From Candidatus Enterococcus moelleringii (GTDB lineage: Bacteria > Bacillota > Bacilli > Lactobacillales > Enterococcaceae), in assembly GCF_017377575.1 (NCBI RefSeq), contig NZ_JAFREM010000028.1, positions 60,481 to 124,480 of the forward strand: 64,000 bases of DNA, given 5' to 3'. Each line of letters begins with the position of its first letter. The stretch's first letter is position 1. The translations under genes were made by a program, and so were the position numbers. The notes under the pieces were generated by a model, which was given only the letters and a program-made list of their open reading frames with translations, made no database searches and was not told where the DNA came from. Of the stretch, positions 26,492 through 35,202 are shown in pieces.

Positions 26492-26761
26492 ATGGAGCTT
26501 GATACGTCTGGTTGGAATAAAATCTACAAGGACCTGCAAAAAGTCATCGGAACCGAAGCGACCCTCAACTTATTTAACGAATATCGAGGGATCCAGCTGA
26601 ATTTACCCGTACGTTTGATTTCCCGCTCTCACATGCTGGATGTATTGCGCAGCGACTACGATGGTCATAACAAGCAAAAGCTTGCGCGGACATACGGATA
26701 TAGCCAGCGCAGCATTGAACGGATGCTGCGGGAAATTAGGGAAGATCAGGAGAGGAGTTAG
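26492..26761 (+). CDS. Mor-like helix-turn-helix protein, copy 2
   Basis: 89 residues from the ATG at 26492, which aligns end to end with copy 1; an in-frame TTG at 26477 behind AAGGAG is an alternative start. The HTH reads KQKLARTYGYSQRSIERMLRE. It stands 5 bases before the zinc-ribbon/serine hydrolase gene, so it probably heads that operon and could be its local regulator. Tandem paralogues next to a WYL regulator suggest layered control; this is inference. Confidence 0.7.
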   Translation: MELDTSGWNKIYKDLQKVIGTEATLNLFNEYRGIQLNLPVRLISRSHMLDVLRSDYDGHNKQKLARTYGYSQRSIERMLREIREDQERS

Positions 26762-26766
26762 GGCTC

Positions 26767-28014
26767 ATGGGATTTTGTGAAGAATGTGGGGCGCCATTAA
26801 AAGAAGAGGCGGCCTTTTGTGAGCATTGCGGAACGCCGGTAAGTGGTTCGCAGAGTGAAGAACGCATAGAAGAAAATGAAACGGAAGCTGCTGAGGATTC
26901 TGTCTACGAAACACCTGCCTCCTCAGCTGAAAAAAGCAGTGAAGAGAATGACGGTTATTACGAAGAACCGCCAAAGAATCCTAAGCCGAAAAATACTGGC
27001 CGAAATTTGAGTTTAGTGGGATTGCTCTTGATCGCAGCAATTGGCGGTTATCTTTGGTGGAGCAATCGCGGTTCGGAAGGAGCTGCTCCAACCAGCGAGA
27101 CCTCTTCACTAACTAGTGAAACGTCTACAACAACTCAGGAAAGCAGCACAACTAGTGAAACGCTGGAATCTACAACGGAAGTGACCGTTGAAACGCTGGA
27201 AAATACCTTTAGTGTTGCGGGAGCAAACCGAATTACTGAGGACGCTTTGAAAGGAGCTACGGGGAAATTCAGCGTTGTACTGGCGCCAATTGAAGAAAAT
27301 GAGACGGGATTTTCTTCAGGAGAGAACCAAATGCGGCGTTCGGCCAGCGTGATCAAATTGTTTGTCATGGCGGCGGTTTATGACCAGGTCAATCAGGACA
27401 GCTTAACCTTGAATCAAGAGTATTCTCTAGCCAGTGAAGATATTGTTGGCGGGACAGGTGTTTTACAAAATTATCCCGTGGGCAGTGTCTTGACAATTAA
27501 TCAGCTGCTGCGCCACATGATCGTCGACAGCGATAATACAGCGGGGAATATTTTGATCCAGGAACTGGGTGGACTTTCGGAACTCAATCGCTATCTTAAG
27601 GCACAAGATTTTTCCAATACCGTGATGAATCGACTCTTTTTAGATACGGAAGCGCTGGAGTCGGGAATCGACAATTATACCAGCGCTGAGGATGTGGCAA
27701 GGCTGCTGCAAAATGTTTATCAGCAGGAACAAGTTTCACCGGCCCACGATCTGGCGATGTTGGAGCTGTTAAATCAGAACAAAAATCGCAGCAAGCTACC
27801 GGCGCAAATCGGCTCCGAGGTTGAAGTCTACAATAAGACCGGGGAATATGCCGATTACGGAGTAGAAAATGATGCCTGTATTTTCGAAAAGGATGAAAAG
27901 GCCTATGTGCTGGTGGTGCTCTCAGAGGATGGGAAGTCCAGTGAACAAACGATGGCCATGAATCGTCTGGGAAGGGAATTTTACGATACGTTTATGAGGG
28001 GTGAGCAAGAATGA
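26767..28014 (+). CDS. Zinc-ribbon, membrane-anchored serine hydrolase (beta-lactamase/PBP fold)
   Basis: 415 residues: an N-terminal zinc ribbon (Cys4, Cys7, Cys18, Cys21), an acidic linker, one membrane helix (81-98), a Ser/Thr-rich stalk (about 105-145) and an extracytoplasmic class A beta-lactamase-like domain. Active-site motifs are SVIK (Ser194, Lys197), SDN (255-257) and KTG (357-359). The omega-loop Glu of true beta-lactamases is not evident, so a D-Ala-type transpeptidase or peptidase activity, or sensing, is more likely than resistance. A cytosolic zinc ribbon on a penicillin-recognising ectodomain suggests a signalling or scaffold role. The next gene overlaps it by four bases. Confidence 0.85.
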   Translation: MGFCEECGAPLKEEAAFCEHCGTPVSGSQSEERIEENETEAAEDSVYETPASSAEKSSEENDGYYEEPPKNPKPKNTGRNLSLVGLLLIAAIGGYLWWSNRGSEGAAPTSETSSLTSETSTTTQESSTTSETLESTTEVTVETLENTFSVAGANRITEDALKGATGKFSVVLAPIEENETGFSSGENQMRRSASVIKLFVMAAVYDQVNQDSLTLNQEYSLASEDIVGGTGVLQNYPVGSVLTINQLLRHMIVDSDNTAGNILIQELGGLSELNRYLKAQDFSNTVMNRLFLDTEALESGIDNYTSAEDVARLLQNVYQQEQVSPAHDLAMLELLNQNKNRSKLPAQIGSEVEVYNKTGEYADYGVENDACIFEKDEKAYVLVVLSEDGKSSEQTMAMNRLGREFYDTFMRGEQE

Positions 28015-29147
28015 AATTTTGTCCAAATTGCGGGAATCAATTAGGAGAACAAGCGAAGTTTTGCGGGAAATGCGGATCAGCATTGCCGGCTTCGGAACCG
28101 TCAATGACAGCAATGTCGCCAGAAGCAGTTAAAAAGAAGGGTCTTTTTAATGAAGCAACACGAGCCATTGGCAAATACGCTGGCGAAGAGGATGGCTTAA
28201 AAATCGATTTGAATCAATTGTTCTCGGAGGTTGCCAAAAAGCACACCAATGAAGAAGCAGAGAAGATCTTTATTGCGGGAACCAAACAAACGACACCGGA
28301 CATTTCCAAGGTATCAGGCGACTGGTCGAAGCCGTGGCTGTTCTCCCGAATTTTTATTGCGGCACTGATTGTGTTCGGGGCGTTGCTGCTGGCGGTTGTG
28401 AATTTTGAAAATACTAATGCGATACCAGGTTTGATTATCATTGGCGCTTTTGCCGTCCCATTTTCGGTACTGATCTTTTTCTTTGAGACCAATGTTTATC
28501 AAAATATCAGTATTTTTGAAGTCATCAAGATCTTTTTTATCGGTGGGGTTATATCGATTCTCAGTACGCTGTTTTTGTACGAGTTTGTGAGCTTTAGTGA
28601 CGAGGCGACTTATTTTGGGGTCATGACGGTCACCGATGCTTTTCTGGTCAGCATTGTGGAGGAATTGGGGAAAGCGGTGATTGTTGTCTACTTTATTAAT
28701 AAGTACAAGATCAACAAGATTCTGAATGGCTTGTTGATTGGTGCAGCTGTTGGCGCGGGCTTTGCGGCCTTTGAGACTTCGGGTTACGTCTTTACTGAGC
28801 TGCTGGGATACGGGGACGTAGTAGGGTTGATTATTTTGCGGGGCTGGATGAGCGTCGGCACCCACTTGGCTTGGTCGGCAATTATTGGCGGAGCGGTGAT
28901 TGTGGTGAAGAAAACCAATTCCTTTGATATCAACCAGTTGTTTGATACCCGCTTCATCTTTTTCTTTGCCTCAGCCGTTGTGCTGCACGGTGTTTGGGAT
29001 ATGGGGATCGTTTTGTTAAACAGCGAGCTGCTGATTTACGTTTTGTTGATTGTGGCAGCTTGGATTGAACTATTTATTTTAATGAGCGCAGGTTTAAAAG
29101 AGGTTAATCAGTTTCGCCAAATAAAAAATTACGAGGAGATGGAGTAA
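28011..29147 (+). CDS. Zinc-ribbon PrsW-family intramembrane metalloprotease
   Basis: 378 residues: a zinc ribbon with Cys4, Cys7, Cys18 and Cys21, a cytosolic linker, then eight or so membrane helices from about 110. PrsW hallmarks are EELGK (Glu217, Glu218), FAAFE (Glu255), GTHLAW (His285) and LHGVWD (His326). PrsW proteases cut membrane-anchored anti-sigma factors or similar substrates. The ATGA overlap with the serine hydrolase gene shows coupling, so the hydrolase or a partner may be its substrate; that is inference. Confidence 0.85.
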   Translation: MKFCPNCGNQLGEQAKFCGKCGSALPASEPSMTAMSPEAVKKKGLFNEATRAIGKYAGEEDGLKIDLNQLFSEVAKKHTNEEAEKIFIAGTKQTTPDISKVSGDWSKPWLFSRIFIAALIVFGALLLAVVNFENTNAIPGLIIIGAFAVPFSVLIFFFETNVYQNISIFEVIKIFFIGGVISILSTLFLYEFVSFSDEATYFGVMTVTDAFLVSIVEELGKAVIVVYFINKYKINKILNGLLIGAAVGAGFAAFETSGYVFTELLGYGDVVGLIILRGWMSVGTHLAWSAIIGGAVIVVKKTNSFDINQLFDTRFIFFFASAVVLHGVWDMGIVLLNSELLIYVLLIVAAWIELFILMSAGLKEVNQFRQIKNYEEME

Positions 29148-29148
29148 A

Positions 29149-29826
29149 ATGGCAGAATCAAAAATGTTCACGTTAGAAGAAGGTATGACGGCAGAGAGTG
29201 TCGGTCGAGGGTTAGAAATATTTTTCCGGGAAAAGAAAAAATTTATCGCTGAAGGAATGGTGACGCCAGAAGGTTACCTGGTTCAAGCCAAAGAAGAGCA
29301 AAGCTGGAAAAAATTTGCCGGCATGGATCAGGCGACCCAGGTGCAGATCTTCCAATCGACGCCTGAAACGATTACGGTAAATGTCGGAACTGGGAAATGG
29401 GTGGATAAAGCTGCCGCTGCAGGTGCCGGCGCAATTTTATTCGCACCACTATTAGCAACAGCAGCATTTGGAGCCTACAAGCAGCAACAGCTGCCGCAAG
29501 AAATTTTTGCCGCGATTGAGCATTATATCCAAACCGGCGGGAAACTCGTAACTGTTACCATGACCGGAAATATGGGTGCCGGCGGAATTACCTGTTCTAA
29601 TTGCCACGCACAAAATCCAGAGGGTACGAAATTCTGCAGTTCTTGTGGGAATTCGCTGTTGGATACTTGTCCAAATTGTCAGGCTTCCATCGACAAGAAC
29701 ACCAAGTTCTGTCCGGAATGCGGGACGAACGTCCAAGCAGCCAAGGAAAAACATTGTGAGAACTGTCAGGCGTTACTAGCAGAAGATGCGAAATTCTGTC
29801 CAGAGTGCGGGACAGCTGCTGGGTAG
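29149..29826 (+). CDS. Protein with three C-terminal zinc ribbons
   Basis: 225 residues. The N-terminal part (1-95) is a small alpha/beta domain, followed by an Ala/Gly-rich hydrophobic hairpin (about 88-105), a helix, and then three consecutive zinc ribbons: CSNC/CSSC, CPNC/CPEC and CENC/CPEC (about 144-222). It starts 1 base after the PrsW stop, so the three zinc-ribbon genes form one operon. Related double-ribbon modules usually mediate protein-protein contacts. The shared ribbons suggest the three proteins recognise a common partner or each other. Confidence 0.75.
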   Translation: MAESKMFTLEEGMTAESVGRGLEIFFREKKKFIAEGMVTPEGYLVQAKEEQSWKKFAGMDQATQVQIFQSTPETITVNVGTGKWVDKAAAAGAGAILFAPLLATAAFGAYKQQQLPQEIFAAIEHYIQTGGKLVTVTMTGNMGAGGITCSNCHAQNPEGTKFCSSCGNSLLDTCPNCQASIDKNTKFCPECGTNVQAAKEKHCENCQALLAEDAKFCPECGTAAG

Positions 29827-29856
29827 TTTCAATGGGTTATGTAGAATAAATCAGGG

Positions 29857-29896
29857 AGATACTCATATCATGTAAGTGATTAGAGTATCTTTTTTG
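29857..29896 (+). terminator. Intrinsic terminator
   Basis: AGATACTC (29857-29864) pairs with GAGTATCT (29883-29890), then a T run. Ends the zinc-ribbon operon; the 284-base gap before the next gene is AT-rich and otherwise shows only promoter-like sequence. Confidence 0.8.
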
Positions 29897-30110
29897 TGTT
29901 GTTTTTGAGCAGCTACTATTTTAGCAGGAAAAAAATACGTAAATAGATTTCTAGTGATGAATACATATTAATACAAATTGTCTTACGATATTCAGTTGTT
30001 ACAGATTGGAAAATAGTTCATAATTACAAGAAGAAGTAGTTATATGCATAAAGAATTTGACTTATCAAAAAGTATGTTGCGAAGAATTTAATTATTAGGG
30101 AGTGAAGAAG

Positions 30111-31802
30111 ATGATTAATTTAAGTCGAGAAATTAAAGATCGCGTTGGAGGTATCTGTAATGAAGTTGGGAAATTTTATATAGCGCCAGAAATACCTCAA
30201 AAAAAATTGAACAATGCAATCAAAGCGATTGCTCCAAATGAAACTCCAGACTATATCATAGCTATTGTCGATACAACGCTGTTAGGTAGCGCTAAAGAAG
30301 GTATCGTTTTTTTGGGTGACAAAATAATTATTAAAGAGATGCTTTCCAAACCGATTAATATTGAGTTTTCGCAACTTGAAGGTGTTTCGTATAATGAATT
30401 TACGAAAGTCGATACTAAAGGAAAAGAAAAAAAAGAGATAAGTATGGAGGTAACTACTAAAGAAACTTCCTATACGATATCTAGCGGGATGTTTGGCTAC
30501 GTTAACGGGCAAGCTTTAGAAGAATTTCTCCAAATAATTATTGATGCAAACGCGACTCAAGATATGGCTGAGATAGATAATATTTATACTAAAGAGAATC
30601 AATTAATGCCTTTAGAGTTACTAGATGAATCCATAAAAGTTTGTTATGTAAAGGTATTGTGTAACTATGCTATATCTAGTGGAGATATTATCGATTCTGA
30701 AGAATACGCAGCGATTATATCTTTTATAGTCAAAATAAATATTTCTTCTGAAAATAGAATCAAATTAAGAGGGTACATGTTGAATGACGCTTTATTAGAA
30801 GATACTCAAGATCTTCTAGCTATTCTTGAATCAGCAACCGAAGATACTGAATTTGATATTGTGAAAAAATCCTTGATGAAAGATATTTTAAGTATATACA
30901 AAATAAACAACACGCTAACAGAATGGAGAGAGGATGCTTATTTGCTCAATTTAGCATCTATCGTAAAGATAAGCGAGGATGAACTACAAGTTCTTGCAGA
31001 AGCAATTCAATATGATGAGGACATTATTGCACAGAGATACGATGATACACAAATTACTAAGTCATTGAAAGACTTGTCTGCAAAAGCTGTAGCAGTAGGT
31101 GTTCCAATGACGGCGCTCTATTTTAGTGGAACGGTAGGTGTTAGTGCAATTGGGATGACTACGGGGTTAGCGACGCTTGGAATGGGTGGAGTCTTAGGTT
31201 TTTCCAGTATGTTTACAGGGATAGGAGCCATTGCGTTAATAGGAGTTGGTGCCTACCAAGGAATGAAAAAAGTAACTGGGATAAAGGATTTGGAGAATAG
31301 CAAACAAAGAGAAAAATTCCTTCAGGAGATATTGAAAAATTCTCAAAAAACACTAAATATACTTATTGAAGATGTCAATACGATTTCAAAAATGCTAATA
31401 GCTGAAATCGAAAATGGAAAAGAGACGCAACTAAAAATTAAAAAGCTTGCAGTAATAATAGATATGCTTTCAAATAGTGCTAGCAATGTTGACTCGAAAA
31501 TCAATTATTTAGAGAGAGAAAAAATTGTCACTAAGTTACCAGTAGAAATAAACAAAAATCGCTTAGAGGAATTAACGAGAGCGGCAACATTGCATGAGGC
31601 AAAAGTATATGTAGAAGATTGTTATTCGAAAGATGAAAACAAACTCCGTGATGATTTAGAACTAGCAGACATGCAGCAGTTATATAATGTTCTGAATGAA
31701 GTTGGTTATTTGAACTTGAAAGATGCTTCTATTGCTAGTGCAAAATCAGGAGTAAAAAGATTTGCTAAGGGTTTGCTGAATTCAGCAGAAAATGAAGAAT
31801 AA
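30111..31802 (+). CDS. Unassigned membrane-associated protein, PH-like plus TerB-like plus hydrophobic region
   Basis: 563 residues, AT-rich codon use. About 42-132 (IVDTTLLGSAKEGIVFLGDKI and IEFSQLEGVSYNEF) resembles a bacterial PH-like domain. About 165-235 is helical with YAISSGDIIDSEEY, reminiscent of TerB. About 328-382 is a Gly/Ala-rich hydrophobic region able to cross or insert into a membrane, and the rest is coiled coil. ATG at 30111 follows TTAGGGAG; the frame opens at a GTG at 30102. It is directly followed by a partner gene. I do not recognise an established family; domain names are inference. Confidence 0.6.
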   Translation: MINLSREIKDRVGGICNEVGKFYIAPEIPQKKLNNAIKAIAPNETPDYIIAIVDTTLLGSAKEGIVFLGDKIIIKEMLSKPINIEFSQLEGVSYNEFTKVDTKGKEKKEISMEVTTKETSYTISSGMFGYVNGQALEEFLQIIIDANATQDMAEIDNIYTKENQLMPLELLDESIKVCYVKVLCNYAISSGDIIDSEEYAAIISFIVKINISSENRIKLRGYMLNDALLEDTQDLLAILESATEDTEFDIVKKSLMKDILSIYKINNTLTEWREDAYLLNLASIVKISEDELQVLAEAIQYDEDIIAQRYDDTQITKSLKDLSAKAVAVGVPMTALYFSGTVGVSAIGMTTGLATLGMGGVLGFSSMFTGIGAIALIGVGAYQGMKKVTGIKDLENSKQREKFLQEILKNSQKTLNILIEDVNTISKMLIAEIENGKETQLKIKKLAVIIDMLSNSASNVDSKINYLEREKIVTKLPVEINKNRLEELTRAATLHEAKVYVEDCYSKDENKLRDDLELADMQQLYNVLNEVGYLNLKDASIASAKSGVKRFAKGLLNSAENEE

Positions 31803-31803
31803 C

Positions 31804-33372
31804 ATGGATAAGTTAGAAAAAAGTATACTAGATGAATTAGGGAATGTTGCAAAAGTACAAAAAGACCAAGCCGACAAGATGACAGATGCTATTTCGGGAG
31901 TAAGAACTGGACTAGATAGCCTATCGAAGATAAACAAAGTTAACAATTTAGATCTTGAGGATTTGTTGACGAAAGCAACCAATATGTTAGGAGATGACGA
32001 GCTAGACTTTGAGACGGATACGGAGTTTACATCACAATTATTGCAGATAGATCAAACTCAGAAAGAAGAAATACAAAAAGAAGTAGAGCAATACCAAATA
32101 AAAACCTTAGAATACATTGAGATTGGATCTGACTGGGAGGATTACAGAAGAAATATAAGTGAGTATGCAACTGAAAATGGAATTGATTTATTAAGTGATC
32201 CTTTTGAAGATATGCTTTCTACTGAGCAAAGAAACCATATTATTGATAAGCTAAAAGAAGACTATACTTTGAAAGAAGCGCATTGTGACAAGTATGATTA
32301 CTTATTAGCTGGTTTTTCAGGTATTGTTACTGGTTTTATCGATATTTTTTTTGTTGGAAGTTCTATTATCGGAGAAAAGGGTAAATTATCCATTCTTAGT
32401 GATAAGCAAGCTGAGAAACTTGTCACCAAATTTTCAGATTTTATAATTTCTCAAGACAAAAAAAACGGTGTAACTGTTGGTATGAGTCATGATAAGGCAA
32501 CTTCGACGTTACAAAATAGAGTTCAATATTTAGAGAAGAGGTTCAAGGTCTCTTATGATGCCAGATATAAGAGCGACCTAGAAAATGGTTCTGGATTGAA
32601 GATGAGTCCAAAAAATCATCACACTATTTCTTTGGCGCATTCACCTGGACTTGAAGGATTATTCTTTTCTTTACTAGACCAATTTACTAATTCTGGCACA
32701 TATTTATCTAACGGAACTTTTAAACGCTCCAAGAATAAATCAAATTCAAAAATTGAACTTAAAGGTAGAACGTTTGTAGAAAAGATATTTTTTGGCTTTG
32801 TAAACTGGATTGGTCATAATATGTCTGATTTAATTGGTTCTAATTCAGCAGTAGGTAAAGGAAATCGTGGTTCAGGATTACCAATACCTATGACACAATT
32901 CTTCCAATTATTTGATAGAACACGATTAGGATCAGGTGACGATATAGCCAAAATAGCTAGAGAAGTTTTTGAATCTGGATATGATGTTAGACACGGAGCA
33001 GCATTAGCTGTTCCTGTGGTTCTAAATAACCTAATCATCCATTTTATGTGGACTATAAAACAATATTTCTACCACAAGAAAACACTTAATGAAGTAAAAT
33101 CTCAAAAAAATTCGCCAGAATTACGCAGGATGCTATTGATGGGACATGGGTGCTTATGTTTAGTAGATGGCGGAGATGCTGTAATTCAAGGAGGTGGCAA
33201 TATTATGCTGATTTTCTCTCGAATGAATTTTGTTGCTTGGTCCAAGTTTGCTTATGCTGGATTTAAAGAAGTAAGGGTAATTTATGGACAAAATGTGCTT
33301 AATATAGAAGCTTTAGATAAAGATTTAGAGAGTGAGTGGAATGAGATTCTTTCGGATAGTATCAAATATTAA
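31804..33372 (+). CDS. Unassigned partner protein (522 aa)
   Basis: Starts one base after the upstream stop (ATG at 31804; an in-frame ATG at 31792 inside the upstream gene is possible), so the pair is coupled. The N-terminal 60 residues are coiled coil. A hydrophobic stretch (about 160-185, LLAGFSGIVTGFIDIFFVGSS) follows. Conserved-looking motifs are HTISLAHSPGLEGLFFSLLDQ, LPIPMTQFFQLFDR, YDVRHGAALAVPVVLNNL and MGHGCLCLVDGGDAVIQGGGN. No catalytic motif is known to me. The pairing with a PH/TerB-like membrane protein suggests a two-component effector; this is inference. Confidence 0.6.
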   Translation: MDKLEKSILDELGNVAKVQKDQADKMTDAISGVRTGLDSLSKINKVNNLDLEDLLTKATNMLGDDELDFETDTEFTSQLLQIDQTQKEEIQKEVEQYQIKTLEYIEIGSDWEDYRRNISEYATENGIDLLSDPFEDMLSTEQRNHIIDKLKEDYTLKEAHCDKYDYLLAGFSGIVTGFIDIFFVGSSIIGEKGKLSILSDKQAEKLVTKFSDFIISQDKKNGVTVGMSHDKATSTLQNRVQYLEKRFKVSYDARYKSDLENGSGLKMSPKNHHTISLAHSPGLEGLFFSLLDQFTNSGTYLSNGTFKRSKNKSNSKIELKGRTFVEKIFFGFVNWIGHNMSDLIGSNSAVGKGNRGSGLPIPMTQFFQLFDRTRLGSGDDIAKIAREVFESGYDVRHGAALAVPVVLNNLIIHFMWTIKQYFYHKKTLNEVKSQKNSPELRRMLLMGHGCLCLVDGGDAVIQGGGNIMLIFSRMNFVAWSKFAYAGFKEVRVIYGQNVLNIEALDKDLESEWNEILSDSIKY

Positions 33373-33856
33373 TTTGGAAGTTCAATAGTATTGTATTATA
33401 CGATAGCACTCGACGATAGCACTCGATCGTGATAAGTCGATACATTTAGAGAATTTTTTGATATTCAATATGAAAAAATTCCTCTTCATAAAAATCTTCG
33501 TTTTATTAATTGACAGAAGAAAATTCTAGTGTCAGTTAATAAGGCTGTGATATAGGTCAAGTTTCTAAATAGCATTAAAATGGTCGAGTATCAGAAATGT
33601 AGCAGAGCTTTCTGATACTCGCCTATTTTATTATTCCCAAAAACCAATGAAGTGGGTATTTTCTCGTCAATTTACCTGTTTTTCTTTAGACTAAGGTCGC
33701 AGTCTCTTAATTAAAAAATACTGTTGGAGAAATCATATTTTGAGGATTTTATATTATTAAAAGTTACGTGTTATTGAGCGAAACCAAGTAATTCCCTATA
33801 TGAAAGCGACTAATGGAATTGTTAAAATAATAAGTCACTCTCATGAAACATGTATC
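33373..33856. other. Gene-free AT-rich region with repeats
   Basis: 484 bases between converging units. It contains an exact 13-base tandem duplication, CGATAGCACTCGA at 33401-33413 and 33414-33426, and a perfect 13-bp inverted repeat (see next entry). No gene with a ribosome site was found. It marks the right edge of the AT-rich cassette and may be a recombination scar. Confidence 0.5.
33585..33621. terminator. Stem-loop, probable bidirectional terminator
   Basis: CGAGTATCAGAAA (33585-33597) pairs perfectly with TTTCTGATACTCG (33609-33621) around an 11-base loop, followed by CCTATTTTATT. It lies between the converging cassette and the MarR operon, but 210 bases from the nearest stop. Confidence 0.5.
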
Positions 33857-34066
33857 CTACCAGCTAAAATCATCCAATTCTTCTTCTAACAGTTTAATCT
33901 GTTCTTGCAGTTCCTGTATCTCATCTTTGATTTCTTCCAAGGTAGCACCACTGGAGCTGTAGCCTTTATAGTAGGCAGTCATATAATCGGTATCTTCTAG
34001 ACGTTGCAGTTGATCTCGCAGCTGACCGAGAAGAGTCAAGTTGTTTTCATAAGTTAATTCATTCAT
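33857..34066 (-). CDS. Small coiled-coil protein (69 aa)
   Basis: 69 residues, highly charged with heptad-like Leu/Ile spacing over residues 8-25 and 38-65, so largely coiled coil; no membrane segment. ATG at 34066 follows GGGAGGAA. It is the last gene of the minus-strand marR operon, 18 bases after the preceding gene. Unknown function. Confidence 0.65.
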   Translation of the reverse strand: MNELTYENNLTLLGQLRDQLQRLEDTDYMTAYYKGYSSSGATLEEIKDEIQELQEQIKLLEEELDDFSW

Positions 34067-34084
34067 AGTAAAATTCCTCCCTTA

Positions 34085-34660
34085 CTAGGCTAGGGCATTA
34101 GGGCTATGTAGTTGCGGTCCTTTTCCTTCATGAGCCAAAACCCAGTCATCGTTGTCCCACATTTCAGTTTTTCTGCGTCCACGGAAATAATCCCAACGAG
34201 AATCAACTTCCATTTCGACCACAGTGCCATTTGCACCCAAGGTTACCCAGTTGTAGCTGCCGTTGCGATGAGCAAATTTGATCCATAGAACTGGGAATTG
34301 ATGTGTCTTTCCATCGTCATCGATAAAGTCTCGTTGTTGATGTTCGATGCGGATAAAGGATAAGCCGCGAGCATATGAACGATTGGATTTAGAGAAGACA
34401 CTTTCTGCAAGTTCGCGGGCCCGTTCTGCACCAGGAAGTTTACCTTCAGGAACAGAGGTTAAGTTTTTAATGCTGAGTAAGTCATCATTTTGAAAAACGG
34501 CAATAATGCGTGGGCCGTTGTAAACGAATTTTCCATCTTTTTGGTACCGTAAAATGGTCACCACATGTTTGTTTCTAACTTCTTCTGATTCAGTAACCAG
34601 TTGATAAGTGTCAGGGATAGTAACAATTTTTTCTATAAGGTCTTGTTTTTTGTTTGTCAT
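34085..34660 (-). CDS. Hypothetical protein in the marR operon (191 aa)
   Basis: 191 residues, soluble, alpha/beta, Trp- and Tyr-rich in the C-terminal half (WIKFAHRNGSYNWVTLGANG, EVDSRWDYFRGRRK). No Cys and no signal peptide. ATG at 34660 is preferred because AAGGAG lies 10 bases before it; a TTG at 34666 is the longer option. It follows the marR gene by 16 bases, so it is co-regulated with the efflux locus. I do not recognise the family. Confidence 0.65.
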   Translation of the reverse strand: MTNKKQDLIEKIVTIPDTYQLVTESEEVRNKHVVTILRYQKDGKFVYNGPRIIAVFQNDDLLSIKNLTSVPEGKLPGAERARELAESVFSKSNRSYARGLSFIRIEHQQRDFIDDDGKTHQFPVLWIKFAHRNGSYNWVTLGANGTVVEMEVDSRWDYFRGRRKTEMWDNDDWVLAHEGKGPQLHSPNALA

Positions 34661-34676
34661 GGTCAAGATACTCCTT

Positions 34677-35096
34677 TTATTTAGCTAAACGGTCAATAAA
34701 TTCGATGAATAGCTGTTGTTCTTCTTTTGATAAAGGTGCCAGAAATTCATTGTGCACTTTTTTGAGACATTCTTTGATGATGGGGTACATCTTTTTCCCT
34801 TCATCAGTTAAGGAAAGTAAAAAGCCGCGTCGATCTTCCGGATTCTCTTTTTTGGTCAGATAATTCAGATCACTAAGCTTTTGAATCGCTCGGGTGACAT
34901 TGCTGGCGTTAATGCCGGTTAATTGCACCAGCCGATCCTGCGGCAAATCGCCAAATTCGTAAAGCTTAACGATGTAATAGTATAAGCTGGAGTTCAGCTG
35001 ATACGGGATTAAATAGCGATCGATCAGTTTGACATAGTCGCGACTGATTAAAGGCAGCTTTTTTAATGAGTCAATTCTTTCGTTGTTTGCTTCCAT
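34677..35096 (-). CDS. MarR family transcriptional regulator
   Basis: 139 residues with the MarR winged helix: DRLVQLTGINASNVTRAIQKLSDLNYLTKKENPEDRRGFLLSLTDEG holds the recognition helix and the Asp-Arg-Arg wing tip. ATG at 35096 follows AAAAGGAGATGG; the open frame reaches 35201 but without a ribosome site. It is divergent from an MFS exporter, with a palindrome between the genes, so it probably represses both its own operon and the exporter until a toxic ligand binds. Confidence 0.92.
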   Translation of the reverse strand: MEANNERIDSLKKLPLISRDYVKLIDRYLIPYQLNSSLYYYIVKLYEFGDLPQDRLVQLTGINASNVTRAIQKLSDLNYLTKKENPEDRRGFLLSLTDEGKKMYPIIKECLKKVHNEFLAPLSKEEQQLFIEFIDRLAK

Positions 35097-35125
35097 CGAA
35101 CCATCTCCTTTTGCGGGTTTAATTA

Positions 35126-35155
35126 CTTGCGCAAGCAAATAATATACTCTATAAT
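35126..35155 (+). promoter_or_regulatory. Promoter/operator of the MFS exporter
   Basis: CTTGCGCAAG (35126-35135) is a perfect palindrome that overlaps a -35-like TTGCGC; a -10 box TATAAT lies at 35150-35155 with 16 bases spacing. This is the expected place for MarR binding in the marR/MFS divergent region. Confidence 0.6.
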
Positions 35156-35202
35156 ACCTTTTGTCAAACAAAGTGTTTTGCTTTTTGAGAGGAGTATTCA
35201 TA

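Noticed and set aside
26767..28014. A beta-lactamase resistance gene
   Set aside because: SxxK, SDN and KTG are present, but the omega-loop Glu-x-x-Asn is not, and the protein is tethered to a cytosolic zinc ribbon; D-Ala peptidase or sensing is more likely.
33401..33426. Start of a CRISPR array
   Set aside because: Two directly abutting 13-base copies without spacers and no cas genes.
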